Assembly: GCA_963082975.1 (NCBI GenBank)
Contig: OY720345.1
Coordinates: 12,116,491-12,180,490 of the forward strand
Direction of reading: 5' to 3'
Source: Labia minor
Taxonomy: Eukaryota > Arthropoda > Insecta > Dermaptera > Spongiphoridae
DNA length: 64,000 nucleotides
The notes below the pieces were generated by a model. The model was not told the origin of the DNA and did no database searches. It saw nothing but the letters and a program-made list of their open reading frames with translations. Below, one piece after another: positions 47,176-60,172 of this stretch (positions within the stretch are counted from its first letter, which is position 1; each line of letters opens with the position of its first letter). A program made the translations under genes and the position numbers.

Positions 47176-48460
47176 TATTATCATCTCTAATTAAGTCTAA
47201 TGTGCATGATAACCTTTTTTAATATTTTTAATTCCCATATATAGATCTCTACTATTCTTCTTGCGGCCACTTTTTTCTATTTCTAATATTTTAGAATTTC
47301 TTTTTTTTTGTTTTTAATAACTTTCGTCACTATTTTCCTGCTATTATATTGTTTTTAAAATCTATACTATTTGATGCTGCCGCTTTAATATTTGTTCTTA
47401 TTTTTTCCCATATTTATTCTGGGACATTCATTTCAAACTATTATATCAATTTTTGATTTCGATTTAGAATTTTAATTTATGTTCCTCGTTTTTAAACCTA
47501 TCTAAGTTGTATCGTTTAATTAATTAATTATTCCTAACTTCGTGTTACGCGTCGAGAGCCCTTCTTCTCTTAATTTTATTACAAGCAAATAATGATGTGA
47601 ATCACAATCTGCCGCTCTATATACCCCGACATCCAGAATATTAGACTGACGTGTTCTGTCTACCAAACATGATCGATTTGATTACATGTTTTTCCTCGTT
47701 CCAAGAACCCTTATAAATATCTCTATGCCTAAAAAATGTGCTTTTAATTATTAGTCTTAAAGGCATAAGATATTGAATTATAGATACAACTATTATATAA
47801 AATATTTTACCTCTTGAGAGGCAATAAGATATTTTAAAATAGCTAATTAAGAATCAATTTAAAAGATTAACTAATGATTTTTCAGATATTGATTAAAATA
47901 TTACTATGGGCTTGATACACCAAACTTTTAGTAATATAATAATCAATAATACAAGGTATTTTATATCTATTTCAAAGCTGCTATTATAATAACAACTTGA
48001 AGGGTCTTTATGTAAAATGTATGAACTTTTTTATAGTAAACAAAAACGATGTTTGGGTTCATAATCATTAAATAAATATAAAATATATCAAATAAAATAA
48101 AATTTATTAAATCAATTTTAACATATATATACATATATATGTAAAATATATTTATATTTCGATTTTTTTGTAAAGTTGGTAATAATAATTTTACAAATCA
48201 CTTTGGAAAAACAATAAACTTTGATAAAACACAAAACAAATATTAAATCATTTTCATAATATATTAATTGAATATAAAAACAATTTTTAATGTGGTTAAT
48301 GTTTTTAGGAACAAATCTGTTTATAATCATTAATAAGGTACATTACTCTAGAGGTATATTTTTCCACAGGTAATTTAGGTTGGTTCAAAAGATTATATAT
48401 AAAATCGATATAAATATAAGAATTAAAAACTAAATTAATATTTAAACAAATAATTTTTTT
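47176..48460. other. AT-rich intergenic DNA downstream of POLR3K
   Basis: No gene was recognised. The stretch 47250-47750 is slightly less AT-rich and may be further degraded LINE sequence, but no convincing motif was seen. Confidence 0.4.
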
Positions 48461-48781
48461 TTAATCTCTCCATAAATGACCACAACTGCAACATTTATAA
48501 AATGTTGTCATTGGTTCATCAGCTGATCGTGTTTGTATCTGCATAAAATATGCACGTGGATGAGAACATTTTGGACATCGTTCATCAGTAGAATCAACAT
48601 TTTCCCATGCTGCTGCACCACCCATTACATCATCTACTTCTTTTAATTTAGGATAAACTGTATTTACAATAGATTTTGTAATATTATATACATAGGGACA
48701 AACTGAACAGCTATGTCTTAAACACCTAGGACCCTCTTCAATGCTAAGTAAATTTCCACAATTAGGACAAAACATAAACAT
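48461..48781 (-). CDS. POLR3K: RNA polymerase III subunit RPC10 (POLR3K)
   Basis: Small zinc-ribbon subunit of nuclear RNA polymerase III that supports RNA cleavage, termination and reinitiation on tRNA and 5S genes. It has 106 residues in a single uninterrupted exon. The amino-terminal ribbon is CPNC...CSVC (Cys5, 8, 25, 28). The TFIIS-like carboxy ribbon is RCPKC...KCCSCGHLW with the acidic-hairpin motif QTRSADEPMTTFYKC. VDDVMGGAAAWENVDST is the family's most conserved linker. Its ATG lies only 22 bp after the RABL3 stop codon on the same strand. The start is the only Met consistent with the first ribbon. The last ribbon appears shorter than the CCNAQC form I recall from human. Confidence 0.97.
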   Translation of the reverse strand: MFMFCPNCGNLLSIEEGPRCLRHSCSVCPYVYNITKSIVNTVYPKLKEVDDVMGGAAAWENVDSTDERCPKCSHPRAYFMQIQTRSADEPMTTFYKCCSCGHLWRD

Positions 48782-48803
48782 TTTTATTAATTATTTTAAA
48801 TAA
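48782..48803 (-). other. 22-bp intercistronic gap RABL3-POLR3K
   Basis: The 22 bases between the RABL3 TAA and the POLR3K ATG are entirely A/T and hold no complete AATAAA. There is no room for polyadenylation, a promoter and a 5' UTR. This suggests a dicistronic mRNA, or POLR3K transcripts that start within the last RABL3 exon. Confidence 0.6.
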
Positions 48804-51621
48804 TTAATTATCTTTATATATATATTTTGGGCTTAATGGACTTAATGGGGAACCAATGATTCGTCTCCTATCTGTAAATGGACTTGAATGCTCTCTTGTA
48901 TTAGAATAACGTTGTTCAATCACTTTATCAAAGAATCTACTTAATTTTACACTTGAACTAGATCCAGCAGCTAACGATTTCATTTGACGACAATCCTAAA
49001 TGAAAACAAACAAAATCACAAAGGTTTTAAAATTGTATATTTAATGATAAATTGTTTATTTAAGTATAACACTGCTTTCATTTACGAAAACCAATTTGAA
49101 AATAATAGATATAGAATTAAGACTAATTAAACTAAAACTAATTTAATATATGATCTTTTTAATAGATAATTAATAATATATTAATTTAAAAAAAATGATA
49201 ATGTTTTGATATTTTATTAAAAAAGGATTATAACTGAAATTTTAGATATCTCTTTAATTCAAGATTACATTAATTTATTATTCATGAAAGTAGTGTTATA
49301 ATGAAATGGCTTTCATCAAAAATATATAAATACTATACGCATTTTTAGAAACTAAATTTATATATCTGAAATCACAAAATAGAAAAAATATGTCTAATAG
49401 TGTATACCAATATTTAAAAATTTCTTAAAATATTTCTTTAACTTGTAATAAAGAAAATATATTTTCCCAATTTTCAAAATAAATTATTACTAGGTGAACG
49501 TACCAGTAGTTGACCATTTGATAGATTTTTTTATCAAAATAAGCTTTTTAATTTCTCTGTTTCATTGTTAAACAATCTGGAAGAGGCTCTTTTTGATATT
49601 TATCGATACCTCTTGCTTAATTTGAAATTATAAAGCTTATTTTGATAATAAAAATTCTATTAAATGGCCAATTACTGGTATAGTGGTCAACTACTGGCAA
49701 GTTTACCCTATAATGAAATTTATATTTTTTTAACTTATAATTACCAAATATATTTCATCAGCGCCACACTCTTCTGCAATATTTGAGATTTTCTTTTGAT
49801 TATGTGATCTTACTTTTTGTACAAGATCCAATTTTGAACCAATAACTAAGATAGGAATCTAAAAATAGATTATTTATATTATTAACGAAAAGTTAGTATA
49901 TGTAATATTAATATGTTTATATAATATATTAATATATATGTTTTATAAAAACAGATATTAAAACAAGATTTTAAGATACTTAATTCAATTTTATCTGATT
50001 TTAAACAAATTTGTTTTCCTTTTAATTAGATATTTTTTAAAATAAATTAATTTAAAATTAATATTTTTTTATATTAAAATTTAAAAAATGAAATATTACA
50101 AAACAAAACAAAAATCAACAAACTTGACTAAAGATCGATTTTTTTATTTAATTTTATATAAAACATAATATAATATATTATAACTACTGTATAGGATGAA
50201 ATGAATAACTTTTAGTTATATGTATTTGCTATTTTAAATTTGAAAAAAAGATCTTTTTTTTTTATAAATTTCCTTAGGGGAATTTTACTATATATATTTT
50301 TATTTATTATATTTAGTCACTGAAAAATATAAATATAAATTAAATAGATTTGATAGAATGCCATCGTTGAATCATTTTGATATATTTTAATTTTTAAATT
50401 AAACTTTAATACTTAAACATTTAAATAAGAATTATTTTAAGCGTAAACATATTGTTTGATTTTAAAGTTTTGGTAATTATATAGTACGGTCATCCAGTCA
50501 TCGATTTGGATAAAACTTTACCAGTGGGTTCCTTTTTTAATTCCAAATAAACTTTTCTTATGCAATTTGTGCGGGTCTTTTTTAGTTTACGAGATGACTG
50601 GATGACCGTTTTATATAATTACCAAAAAAACAAATATAACTTTATTATATATTATTGTTAAATTGAACATAATCATTTGAAATTACCTGCGTTGTGCCAA
50701 CAAATTGTTCAGGATCAAATCCGTCAAAAGCAGGTGTTGATATTTTTGAATTTCCTTCTTTAAATAAAATTTCCCCAAGCCATTTGTGTAAATTCAATAA
50801 AGATTTTCGATTAGTCAGATCATGAATTAATATAATACCTATATTAAAAAAAACTTAACAATTATAATTTACAATAAAAATAGATAAAGAAATTAAGTTT
50901 TAATTGAGTTTGAAAATTAAATAATTAATTTTATATTAGTTAAACAATTTTTAACGAAAAAACTTTTTTATAATTTTAATAAAATTCTTTAATTAGAAAT
51001 ATTGAAAATTAGTTTTAAACAATGCATAATTAAAAAATATAATTAAGATTTTATTTTATAAAAAAATAGATAGATATAATATATGGTCTGTGATAAAAAT
51101 AAAATGAAGGTTATAAATGCAATTTCTATTACTCATATTATATTAAATATTTTTGTACAAAATTAATGAATTAATGAATTAAATATACCGTTTATCTGAT
51201 TATAAAAGAGTGATCGTGTATTTTTATGACTATTACTACCACCAAGGTCCCAAAATTCCAAGAAATATGTTTTCTGTTGTGGAGTCCCTTCTTTAAATTC
51301 ATGTAACTTGACTTCAACAGAGGCACCAACTGTCCATTGTGGATTATTTATAGCTTTATTTTGACAAATAAGATTTGTTAATGTAGTTTTTCCAACACCT
51401 AAAATGAATTAAACATTTATAATTTAATTCATTTCTTTTATCATTTTATTAAATTGGTTTATTAATAAAAAAATTATCAATTTTTATAATATAAAATATA
51501 TTTATTAAATATTTAAAAAATATAAATAGGTAATATATTTAAAGAAAATGCGAATATATATCAATATACCTGAATCGCCTACTACAATTATTTTAACCTT
51601 ATCAATGGCTGTCACAGACAT
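48804..51621 (-). CDS. RABL3: RABL3, Rab-like small GTPase 3
   Basis: Rab-related GTPase with an atypical switch region. Exons on the minus strand: 51621-51570, 51398-51189, 50838-50687, 49858-49745, 48995-48804; phases join to 239 residues. The P-loop is GDSGVGKTTL (residues 15-24), G3 is WDLGG, G4 is SKLD, and the RABL3-specific features VGASVEVKLHEFKEGTP, LIHDLTNRKS and AAGSSSSVKLSRFFDKVIEQRY are all clear. There is no carboxy-terminal prenylation Cys (the end is YIYKDN), as expected for RABL3. The final exon runs straight into POLR3K with a 22-bp gap. Intron 3 holds a foldback MITE. Confidence 0.96.
50472..50623. mobile_element. Foldback MITE in RABL3 intron 3 (GGTAATTATA family)
   Basis: The 152-bp element has about 31-bp inverted ends: GGTAATTATATAGTACGGTC... 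and its complement differ at two bases. The core GATTTGGATAAAACTTTACC and AGTTTACGAGAT match the family. The inner part of the arms (CGGTCATCCAGTCATC) differs completely from that of the copy at 30121 (GGCGCACCCTCGA). Confidence 0.8.
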
Positions 51622-53032
51622 TGTATTTTAAATTATACAAAAGTTTATGTTTAAAAATCACATTTATAATTTTAACTTAGTTTGATAAATAAATTATATT
51701 TCATGAATATAAACATATATACATTATACATATGTACATTAGTAATGATTAGTAAAGTTTAATTTTTATTAAATTAATAATTTATAAAAATAATTTTTTT
51801 AGAGATTTTATTTTTATCTAAACAAATAAGTTGTTTTCACATTTGAATTTTTAGTTTCACTACCAGAGAATTACTTTATTCGTTTTTTAAGTAGAATAAA
51901 AAATTATTTTTTTTATAAAGCCCACGTTTATAGAGCACTTACTCGTCCTATTTTACTTTAACTAAAATTTTCATAATTATAACTTACAATACTTATAAAT
52001 ACAATAAAAAATTTTATGAATGAAATAATAAAAAAATAAATCTAACATAAAGAAATTTATTAATTTATCTTTTACTAAATTAATATTTTAAAAACAAAAG
52101 GAAAATGAAATCTTTTGATGAAATTTGAAATAAAATTGTTTATACTTTCATGCTTCATCCAGTTTCATCTATGCTAATTAGTTTCTATGTCATAAATATA
52201 ACCTTCACATTAATCTAATTTTTATTTGATAAAATACATTATATTTAAACAAAAAAGTAATTTTTATTAGAAAAACTCTTCAAAAACGTCATTATAGGGT
52301 AAATTGTATACATAAATCACTATTTAGATCTAAAGTTTATATTTTTTAACTTTGAAAAATTTTTCTTATATAAAATTAAATGCATTATATTATTTTAATC
52401 TATTAAATTGATTTTATTATTGATGAAATTTTAAAATAATCATTTTTATATAATTAAAAACAAAAAATTCTAAATAAAAGATGTTTAAATGTGCATGGAA
52501 CATTTTTGAAATTTTTTAATTTATTTCTTATAAACTGTGTCTCAAATTATCCAGATCTATATTTAATATTGTTTCCTTTTTATATAAAATTATTTATTTG
52601 AATTTCATTTATTAATTTATTTCAATAAATGTTAGTTTTTTTGGTAATTATACAGGAGACTGGCGAAAGGAGGTAGGTGGTTGAAACTTACTTTGAGGTG
52701 TTGAAAAATGTTAATAATAAAATCTTATAAATTTTCTATATTCTTTTTTAATTGCAATTTCAATTACAAATGTTTATTTCTTCATTTTATCTAAACTTTA
52801 TATCTCCTATTATTATATATACTTCTTTCCTCTACTCCTACTATTATATATTATATTACTTGATAAAGAATATAAATATTAATTTTATCAAATTAAGTAT
52901 GTATTACAATATAAAATATTTAAATTTTAATAATATCCCCTATATTGACGTTTTCAAGAGTGAAACTATTTTATATTTAAGTATAAATATATTTAATTAA
53001 AATTTTAATTATTTTTCTTTTTTAGATAGAAA
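51622..53032. promoter_or_regulatory. Divergent intergenic region between RABL3 and mRpL36
   Basis: The AT-rich region should contain the RABL3 promoter near 51.65 kb and the mRpL36 5' UTR. A GGTAATTATACA MITE end occurs at about 52650, next to GGAGACTGGCGAAAGGAGG. A splice acceptor (CTTTTTTAG at about 53018-53026) just upstream of the mRpL36 ATG implies an intron in the 5' UTR. Confidence 0.4.
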
Positions 53033-53383
53033 ATGAATTTTATCAAGATCCTAGTCTCTTCTCGAATAACAAATAATTTATATAATATTACTAAGAATAA
53101 TTTTCATCATATGATCGTTAAAAATTCTTATACATCACTTATTAATATGACACCCTATAATTTTCTTATTCCTAAAGTGTTATCAATTAATCCTAATTGT
53201 GGATTGAAATATAGAGTTGTTTTAAAACGACGTTGTAAAGATTGTTATTTTGTTAGACGAGAAGATCGTCTTTATGTGATGTGTAAAACTCATCCGAGAC
53301 ATAAACAAGCCAAGTTGAAGCCCAAAGAAAAGGATACTAGAATTTTAGCTCATGCAACACAAGGAACCAGGAGACCATGGTAG
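53033..53383 (+). CDS. mRpL36: Mitochondrial ribosomal protein L36 (bL36m)
   Basis: Small zinc-binding protein of the large mitochondrial ribosomal subunit, imported into the matrix. The 116-residue product has a basic, hydroxylated leader of about 60 residues. The bL36 domain follows: [20 protein letters not shown], then [16 protein letters not shown], with the Cys/His zinc ligands (C-x11-C-x2-C ... C-x4-H) in place. Translation starts seven bases after a strong AG acceptor, implying a 5' UTR intron. AATAAA begins three bases after the stop (53386-53391), so the 3' UTR is very short. It is convergent with DBR1. Confidence 0.95.
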   Translation: MNFIKILVSSRITNNLYNITKNNFHHMIVKNSYTSLINMTPYNFLIPKVLSINPNCGLKYRVVLKRRCKDCYFVRREDRLYVMCKTHPRHKQAKLKPKEKDTRILAHATQGTRRPW

Positions 53384-53385
53384 TA

Positions 53386-53391
53386 AATAAA
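53386..53391 (+). terminator. Poly(A) signal AATAAA of mRpL36
   Basis: AATAAA starts three bases after the TAG stop codon of mRpL36. It is the first such hexamer downstream. Confidence 0.5.
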
Positions 53392-53522
53392 AAAAGATTT
53401 TATTTATATAGGATATTTTGTTAAAAAAGTAAAAAATACATTCATTTATATACATTTTTTTTATTATTATAAATAATATTAACATCATTAATAAAAAAAT
53501 CATTAAACTTATATTTTACAAT

Positions 53523-53528
53523 TTTATT
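53523..53528 (-). terminator. Poly(A) signal AATAAA of DBR1
   Basis: On the minus strand AATAAA lies 17 bases beyond the DBR1 TGA. Together with the mRpL36 signal it leaves a convergent 3' region of only 162 bp between stop codons. Confidence 0.5.
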
Positions 53529-53545
53529 TAAATAATATATAAATA

Positions 53546-56500
53546 TCAATATTCATCCTCTGTAGACGAGTATATTGATTGATTGCGTCGTTTTACTTTC
53601 TTCATTTTTGTATTAAGTTCTCTTTTCTCATAATCAACTGTTAAATCTAAAATAGAGAAATAAATTATGATTTATTTTATTTATAAATTTTTAATATATG
53701 TATCTATATAACTAATCACCTTAATTGAAAAATTTGATACTATTTATTTTTAAATATAAAAAGAATTTTGATCAAAAAGTAGAAATAGATATTTTACTCA
53801 CTTAAATAATATATGAATATTAAATAAAAGACTAAGATTTGCCATTTTTATGATGTTTATCTTATTATTTATCATTTAAAATAAATAAAGTAAATCATTC
53901 ATCTAAGCTTTTTTTCAGAAATTAAAACAATACAAATTCGAACATTTTTTTATTTTGAAAATATTTTAATGTGGATATTCCATTTATACAAGTCATATTC
54001 CGGCTAATCAAAGCATATAGATGACTTAAATCTTAAAATTGCATAAATTTATAAAAAGCAAACATCACTTCTGTTTCAATACAAGGTTGTATCTTAATAG
54101 TGGAATAACTATTTAGACCTTTTAATACCATAAATGGGTTAAAAATCATTTATGAACAATATTATTTGATCCCATAAATCTCTCATTAAAAAATTTCTCA
54201 AACATATTAATATGTGGATCAGTGAATTACAAGTTAAGATAATTTATTATCTTTGAGAAGTATCTTGTTCAACTTAAACTTATTTTTCTTCTCAACACTA
54301 TAGATCTCATTGAGTGTTTTTTAGAGATAATTTATTTAATTTTATTATTTATATATTTAATCTCACAAATATCGAATACTATTCAATTTCTTTTAATTAT
54401 TTAAAATAATTACAAAAATATATTTAAATTATATATTTTTTTTATCCAATTTCTATATATTATATTTAATCTGAAAACGACAATACAAGCTACAATATAA
54501 CTAATCTGTTTTAGTTTATTTAATATATAATAATTAAATAAAACATGTTTGAGCAAAAAAATAATTATAATTGAAATAATAAGAAATCTTAATTTGACAA
54601 CGACAATTCAACTGGACCACATATTAAATTTTTTTTCAATATTTTTATTTAAAAAAAAGATAAAATTTCTATCTTTAAAATTTGTCTATAAAGCATGTGA
54701 TTTACAATCAATACGCGGTATTAAAGATTTATTTTTATTATTAGAAAATTTATGAATAAACTGTGGCAGTTTATTGAAATAATATAAAATTAATCACTAA
54801 TTAAAAAATATGATCTAAAGTTTATCTATAAATTATTCTAGAACATGATTTTAAGATTAAACTTCTTTTTTTCTTGATTATATTTATATTTAAAATTCCC
54901 CCCATACAAAAAATATTTTGAAAATAAAAATAATTTATATTCCAAATTATTCATTTAAAATTAATTGATTATTGCTAATTAAGAATTTGTGCTTTCTCTC
55001 CTCCAAATGTTACTACTCAATTTAAGATTTACTCTAAACGGGATGGTATATAAAATAAAATGAAATATTTTTTTAAAATTTACCATTAACGATTAATTTT
55101 ATTAAATACATGTAAACTTAATTTTATTATTAGTGTTAGTAATTTATTCACTTTTATGACAAATTAAAAAATATTTACTTGTTTCATGTTCAGAGTCGTC
55201 ATCTTTAAATAAATTCTGAGATACTTCTTGTTCTGGAGAATTTATTAATTTATCTTCTGGTTTTATTTTATCACTATAATCATTTGCTGAGAAAATAGGC
55301 TCTGGAAGTGATAAACTAATACGTTTTACTGAAAATGGCTCAATTTCACTATTTGAATTACTGTTTAAAGGTGATTCAGGTTGATCAAAGCTATTTTCAT
55401 ATTCAATATCACTTTCATTATTAAATGATGTATGTGTAATATTGTCTTGTTTTTCAGGGGTTAAGAAACTTGGTAATGAGCAATTTGAGGCTTCACTAAT
55501 ATTATGATTAACATTATTATCACTTTTCATTAATAAAGCCATTGGATCGTCAACACCTAGTTTTTCACAAAAAGTTGTAGTTTGTGGATTAATTTGGACA
55601 ATAGGTTGTTGTATAAAATTGTTCTGAGAATCACTACTATGGGATGTAGCAGTTGGCGTGAAATTCAATGGAATTTCTAAATTATTTTCCAAACGTTGTG
55701 CAATGAAATCCATATCATCCTGAGATGGAGAAAATTCCCATCGTTCTGATCCATTTGGCCCAGGCATATAAGTATTTCCTTTTTTTATACTTAACAAATG
55801 ATTAGTTGAATGAACAATTGTCAGCCATTCTAAATCATATTCTAATTTTATTTCTTTTGTATTTTTATTTGGAAAATCAATTATTTGCAAAAATGATCTT
55901 TTAGGAAGACATTTATCTAATGCTAAAAATTTCGTTTTCTTTTTATCATCCTTAAAAAAAAATAAATAAAAATTATTAGTTAAAAATAAAAGAGAAAGAA
56001 TTGAAATAATTTTAATTTCTGCCTTCTTAATATCTATCTATTATCTATCTATTAATGAACTAGAACGTCCATTATCTTGAGCTATCTCCAACCAATTGCC
56101 AATTGCTTACTATGATATATAATTGATTTAAATTATTACAGTTGGATTTTGTTTCAAATAATACAAACAAATTATGAAAATGATTAAAAGTTGATTCACT
56201 CATTTTCATACTATAACGCCAATGAATCTAAGAAGGATATTTGAGTTGACAAACTAAAAATAAAACTAGTAAAATTTTAGAAAATTAATATTTAAATTAA
56301 TAATTACCTGATGTTTTATTAATGCTGCAAATTTACAATGCAAATGAGCAGAAAACCAATATGTTGGTTTTAAATGATATAATAAATCCTCACATGGTTT
56401 ACTTCCTAAACTATTATTATTTATTTCATCTCTAAAATTTAACAAATAAATATTTAAAATAAAGAATATTTTTTTTATTAAAATTAAAATAGTTACCTAA

Positions 56501-57706
56501 AAAATGGTTTTTTTCTAATTAATTGCTCTGTATTCCCATATTTATATATACCTCTTGGCCAATCATGCGATAAAAATATATCAATTGATTGTTTTATTTG
56601 TTTTAAACGGAAAACTTCAAGATTCCTAATATGATAAACACTACGTTTGGTTTCTTCTGTATATGGTGGTTTTTCAAAATGGCCTTTTAAATAATCATGC
56701 CCTTTATATATTCCTGAAATTCCACCTATACGTATACCACCAACATTAACTATTCCAGCATTGCCTAAATAATAGATATTTGGTGCCACCCAACCACCGT
56801 ATGGTAATTCTTGTAAAAAATTTGATGCTTCATGATTACCACCAATAAAAATTGTTAATATTGGTGCAATTTTCTCTCCAGAATAATACCTAAAATAATT
56901 AAAAATATCTCATATTAAATTATTTAAAAGATTTATTTATAAGACCTCATATATTATATTATAAAATAGTGATAACATGTCAATTCCTTATCTATATATA
57001 CGATCATTAATTAAAATTAATATATTAAATGAAAATGTCAAAATTTAATTTGACATGTCAAAAAATGTGAAAAAATTTTGAAAAATTATTCTATTTAATC
57101 ATTATTATTGATCACATTTTTTGCATATTCTTTGTCCTTAAATTTAATAATAAATAAACTATAATGTAAGAATATTTAATAAAAAAGCGTAGTTAAATGA
57201 ACTGTAATGATTTATTTCAATACATTTTTGTACCATGTGTGGAATAATAATTAAAAAAATAATTAATTTTTATTTTACTCACTCTCACATGATTTCCTTT
57301 CAATTATATTTCTTATTATTAAAAATTATTTTTTTAATTAATAAAATCAACAGCTTTCAGTGTCAATTTGTAAAAGTATATATTAAATTATAAGTAAAGT
57401 ATTAACTCACAAAATATTTAACTTAATTATTATAAATAAATTTATATATAAATCGCACAAATAGCTAATTATAAGATTAAATATATAATAAATTTAAAAT
57501 ACTGCTTACTTATAAAAGGTGCAGATATGTTGAAACTTTATTGGTACAGCCATACATCTGAGATCTGCAAAATTTCTTGTAGATTGAAAATCACCACAAC
57601 ATATTAATAGATCAATTTTTATATTATCCTTGTTTTCAATAGTAGCAATTGATTCATAAATTTTTTCAAGCTCTCCATGAGCACAACCTTCAATTGCAAT
57701 TTTCAT
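53546..57706 (-). CDS. DBR1: DBR1, RNA lariat debranching enzyme
   Basis: Nuclear metallophosphoesterase that cuts the 2'-5' bond of intron lariats. Exons on the minus strand: 57706-57510, 56889-56497, 56431-56308, 55950-55179, 53646-53546; phases join to 528 residues. Metal-binding motifs: GCAHGEL (Cys8, His10), [23 protein letters not shown] and [13 protein letters not shown]. The DBR1 carboxy domain ([32 protein letters not shown]) is followed by an acidic/serine-rich disordered region. The basic end [18 protein letters not shown] comes from the last exon. Intron 4 (53647-55178) and intron 1 are AT-rich without other genes. The start is the first Met before the conserved IAIEGC. TTTTAG about 12 bases upstream may close a 5' UTR intron. 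Confidence 0.96.
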
Positions 57707-60172
57707 TTTAAAAGATCTAAAAAAAAAATAAAAATACTTAAAAATCATATTATATTAATTTAATATTTATTGACAATATAAAATATTACCTGTATTTAAG
57801 AATCAATTATGTATCATTTTCTTAGTTACATATATAATTTTTCGATTATTATAAACTTATATATTGAAATAAATTTATTTAAATGTAAAATTAATTGTAT
57901 AATAAAATGATAATATATAGAAAATTTGATTAAATATTCAAATAAAATAGTAAAATGAAATAAAAATATTTACATGAATTAAGACATTTTTTATAAATAT
58001 AAAGAAACAAACTGAATTGTTAATGTTAGTTTGAGGTATGACGTAATATGTTTAACAACGTTAGTCATTTTGTAATGTCATTTTATTTCATTATGTTATA
58101 AAAATTTAATTTTAGAATAAAAAAAAATAAAAAAATATATTTAATATATTTAAATAATAAATTTACTTTTTAAATATTTTTGTTAAATTGACAAATTTTT
58201 TTTATAATACTTTTAAATAATAATAGGTACTCTCTATTGGTAAAATCATGAACTACATCAAATCATCTGTTCCAAATGACAAGCGCTCGTGTTTTCTCCG
58301 TTTTGTTAATGAAATTTGATATGACATAATATTAATTGAAACTGCTACGAGTGCCGGTTTTAATCAGTAAAATATTTATGACTCGAATATAATTATTATA
58401 TTATTTAGTTTTTCTTCAAGTATAAGTTGTTTTTACTGGTAAGAATTATTTTAATATTATATCAATAGCTTGAAATTATATTTTTTTATTAGTTAATCAA
58501 TCAATATATCTTAGTTTTTTAAATTTTACCTATTTTATTTTTAATTAACAAAGTAAAATTTACAAATAACAATTTAATATAATTCTTATTGATTTTATTA
58601 AAATTATGAATTTGATAAATATATAATATAAATAAATATAAACTTTATTTATTTATTTTCAATTTATTTTTCTATTCTAGATCTATCTATCTTTCTATGT
58701 ATATATCTTTATATAATTAAAATAAACAATATAAAAACTAAAACAAATGATTTTGCATATCATATCAATTTCTATTTTCGTTAAAAATGATTTTTTATTA
58801 ATTAACAGAGAATTATTTTACTCAACCTATTATGATTGTTTTATTGGTAAATGTAATGGATGTTTGTATAGTCTAAAAGAAAGAACATAAACCAATTTAA
58901 AATGAATAAAATTTTTCAATTTTAAATACTTATATATCACCTATATTTATATATACGATATATATATATATATATATAATTAGTAGAGAAATATAATTTT
59001 TAATATTGTTTCTAAATATGAAAAAATTATTGATAGATTGATTACTTGGTGCTGTTTCATTTTCTAAAAATATCATCATCTAATATCTGAAATTTTAATC
59101 TACAGTTAGGAAAAACTATGAATTTCTAAAAAGTAAATATAAATTTAGATATGAATATAAGTAAAGTTTTCGATAAGATTTTTAAAATTATGTATTCGTG
59201 ATCTATGAAAGGTCTTTAATAAATATAATAATTCGTTTGTGATTTCTATTATATATGTAAATATATGAAATTAAAAAATTATTTCATTTTGCAGAAACAA
59301 AAATAATCAATATATTCACAAAATTCATAATTAAATAAATTTTATTTTTCATTTTAAATTTTTAATTATAATTTTTTTATTCCTTATAATAAAGAAGATA
59401 TATTGAAAATATAATCATACCCCCCCCAGTTTATAATTTTGAGATAATATATAAAATATTTATCTTATATATTAAAAATATTAGTTATATTTCTTATCTC
59501 TTATAATAAATATGATAATGAATATTTAATAATGAATAGCATATATATAACTTTTCTATTATTAGTAATTTTATCACAAAATTATTAAAGTCAAGAAAAT
59601 AAACTTTCATAATTGGTAAATTTTAATAAAACATATTATCGCATTACAGAGGAATATTTATTTTAAATATAAAATTCCCTCACATTAAATTTCTAATTTT
59701 TGGTCTAATCTGATTATACACAGATCTAAAAATATGTATATATGATAGAAAAAAAGAATATATTGAAGAAAATTTTAATAAACGTTTTTTATTTTTTTTA
59801 ATATAGTGTTTTTCTTAGTTAAAAATATTTCCAATTAATATGCAATATAATAGTATATTTTTTGATAATTTCCTATTGTATTGATAAATTTTCCATCATT
59901 AATTTTTTTTATAATAATCTTGTTATATCATCATAATTGCGAATCATTTAAGCTTGTCTAGCATATTTCTACAAAAATTATTTCCTTTTAATATAATTTA
60001 TAATTATATATATGTATGAAATATGAATTTACTTTAAATTTATCTTAATTTAATTTATATTCAATTAATTTCTCTAATTTTTTTCTTCTTTTCAGACATT
60101 TTAAGCGCAATTGACAAAAAAAAAGAAATTATTTTTTAATAATTTATTTATGTTATATAATTATTTTTCAAA
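57707..60172. promoter_or_regulatory. Divergent region between DBR1 and the ZIP11 gene
   Basis: It contains both 5' UTRs. A donor ACTGGTAAGAAT near 58437-58448 and an acceptor CTTCTTTTCAG ending at about 60096 suggest a 1.65-kb intron in the 5' UTR of the ZIP11 gene. The remainder is AT-rich with an (AT)n tract near 58958-58978 and a C8 run near 59421-59428. Confidence 0.4.

Noticed and set aside
46780..47184. 134-codon minus-strand frame
   Set aside because: It crosses a LINE relic and the triple-hairpin block in the wrong strand for the LINE; composition-driven.
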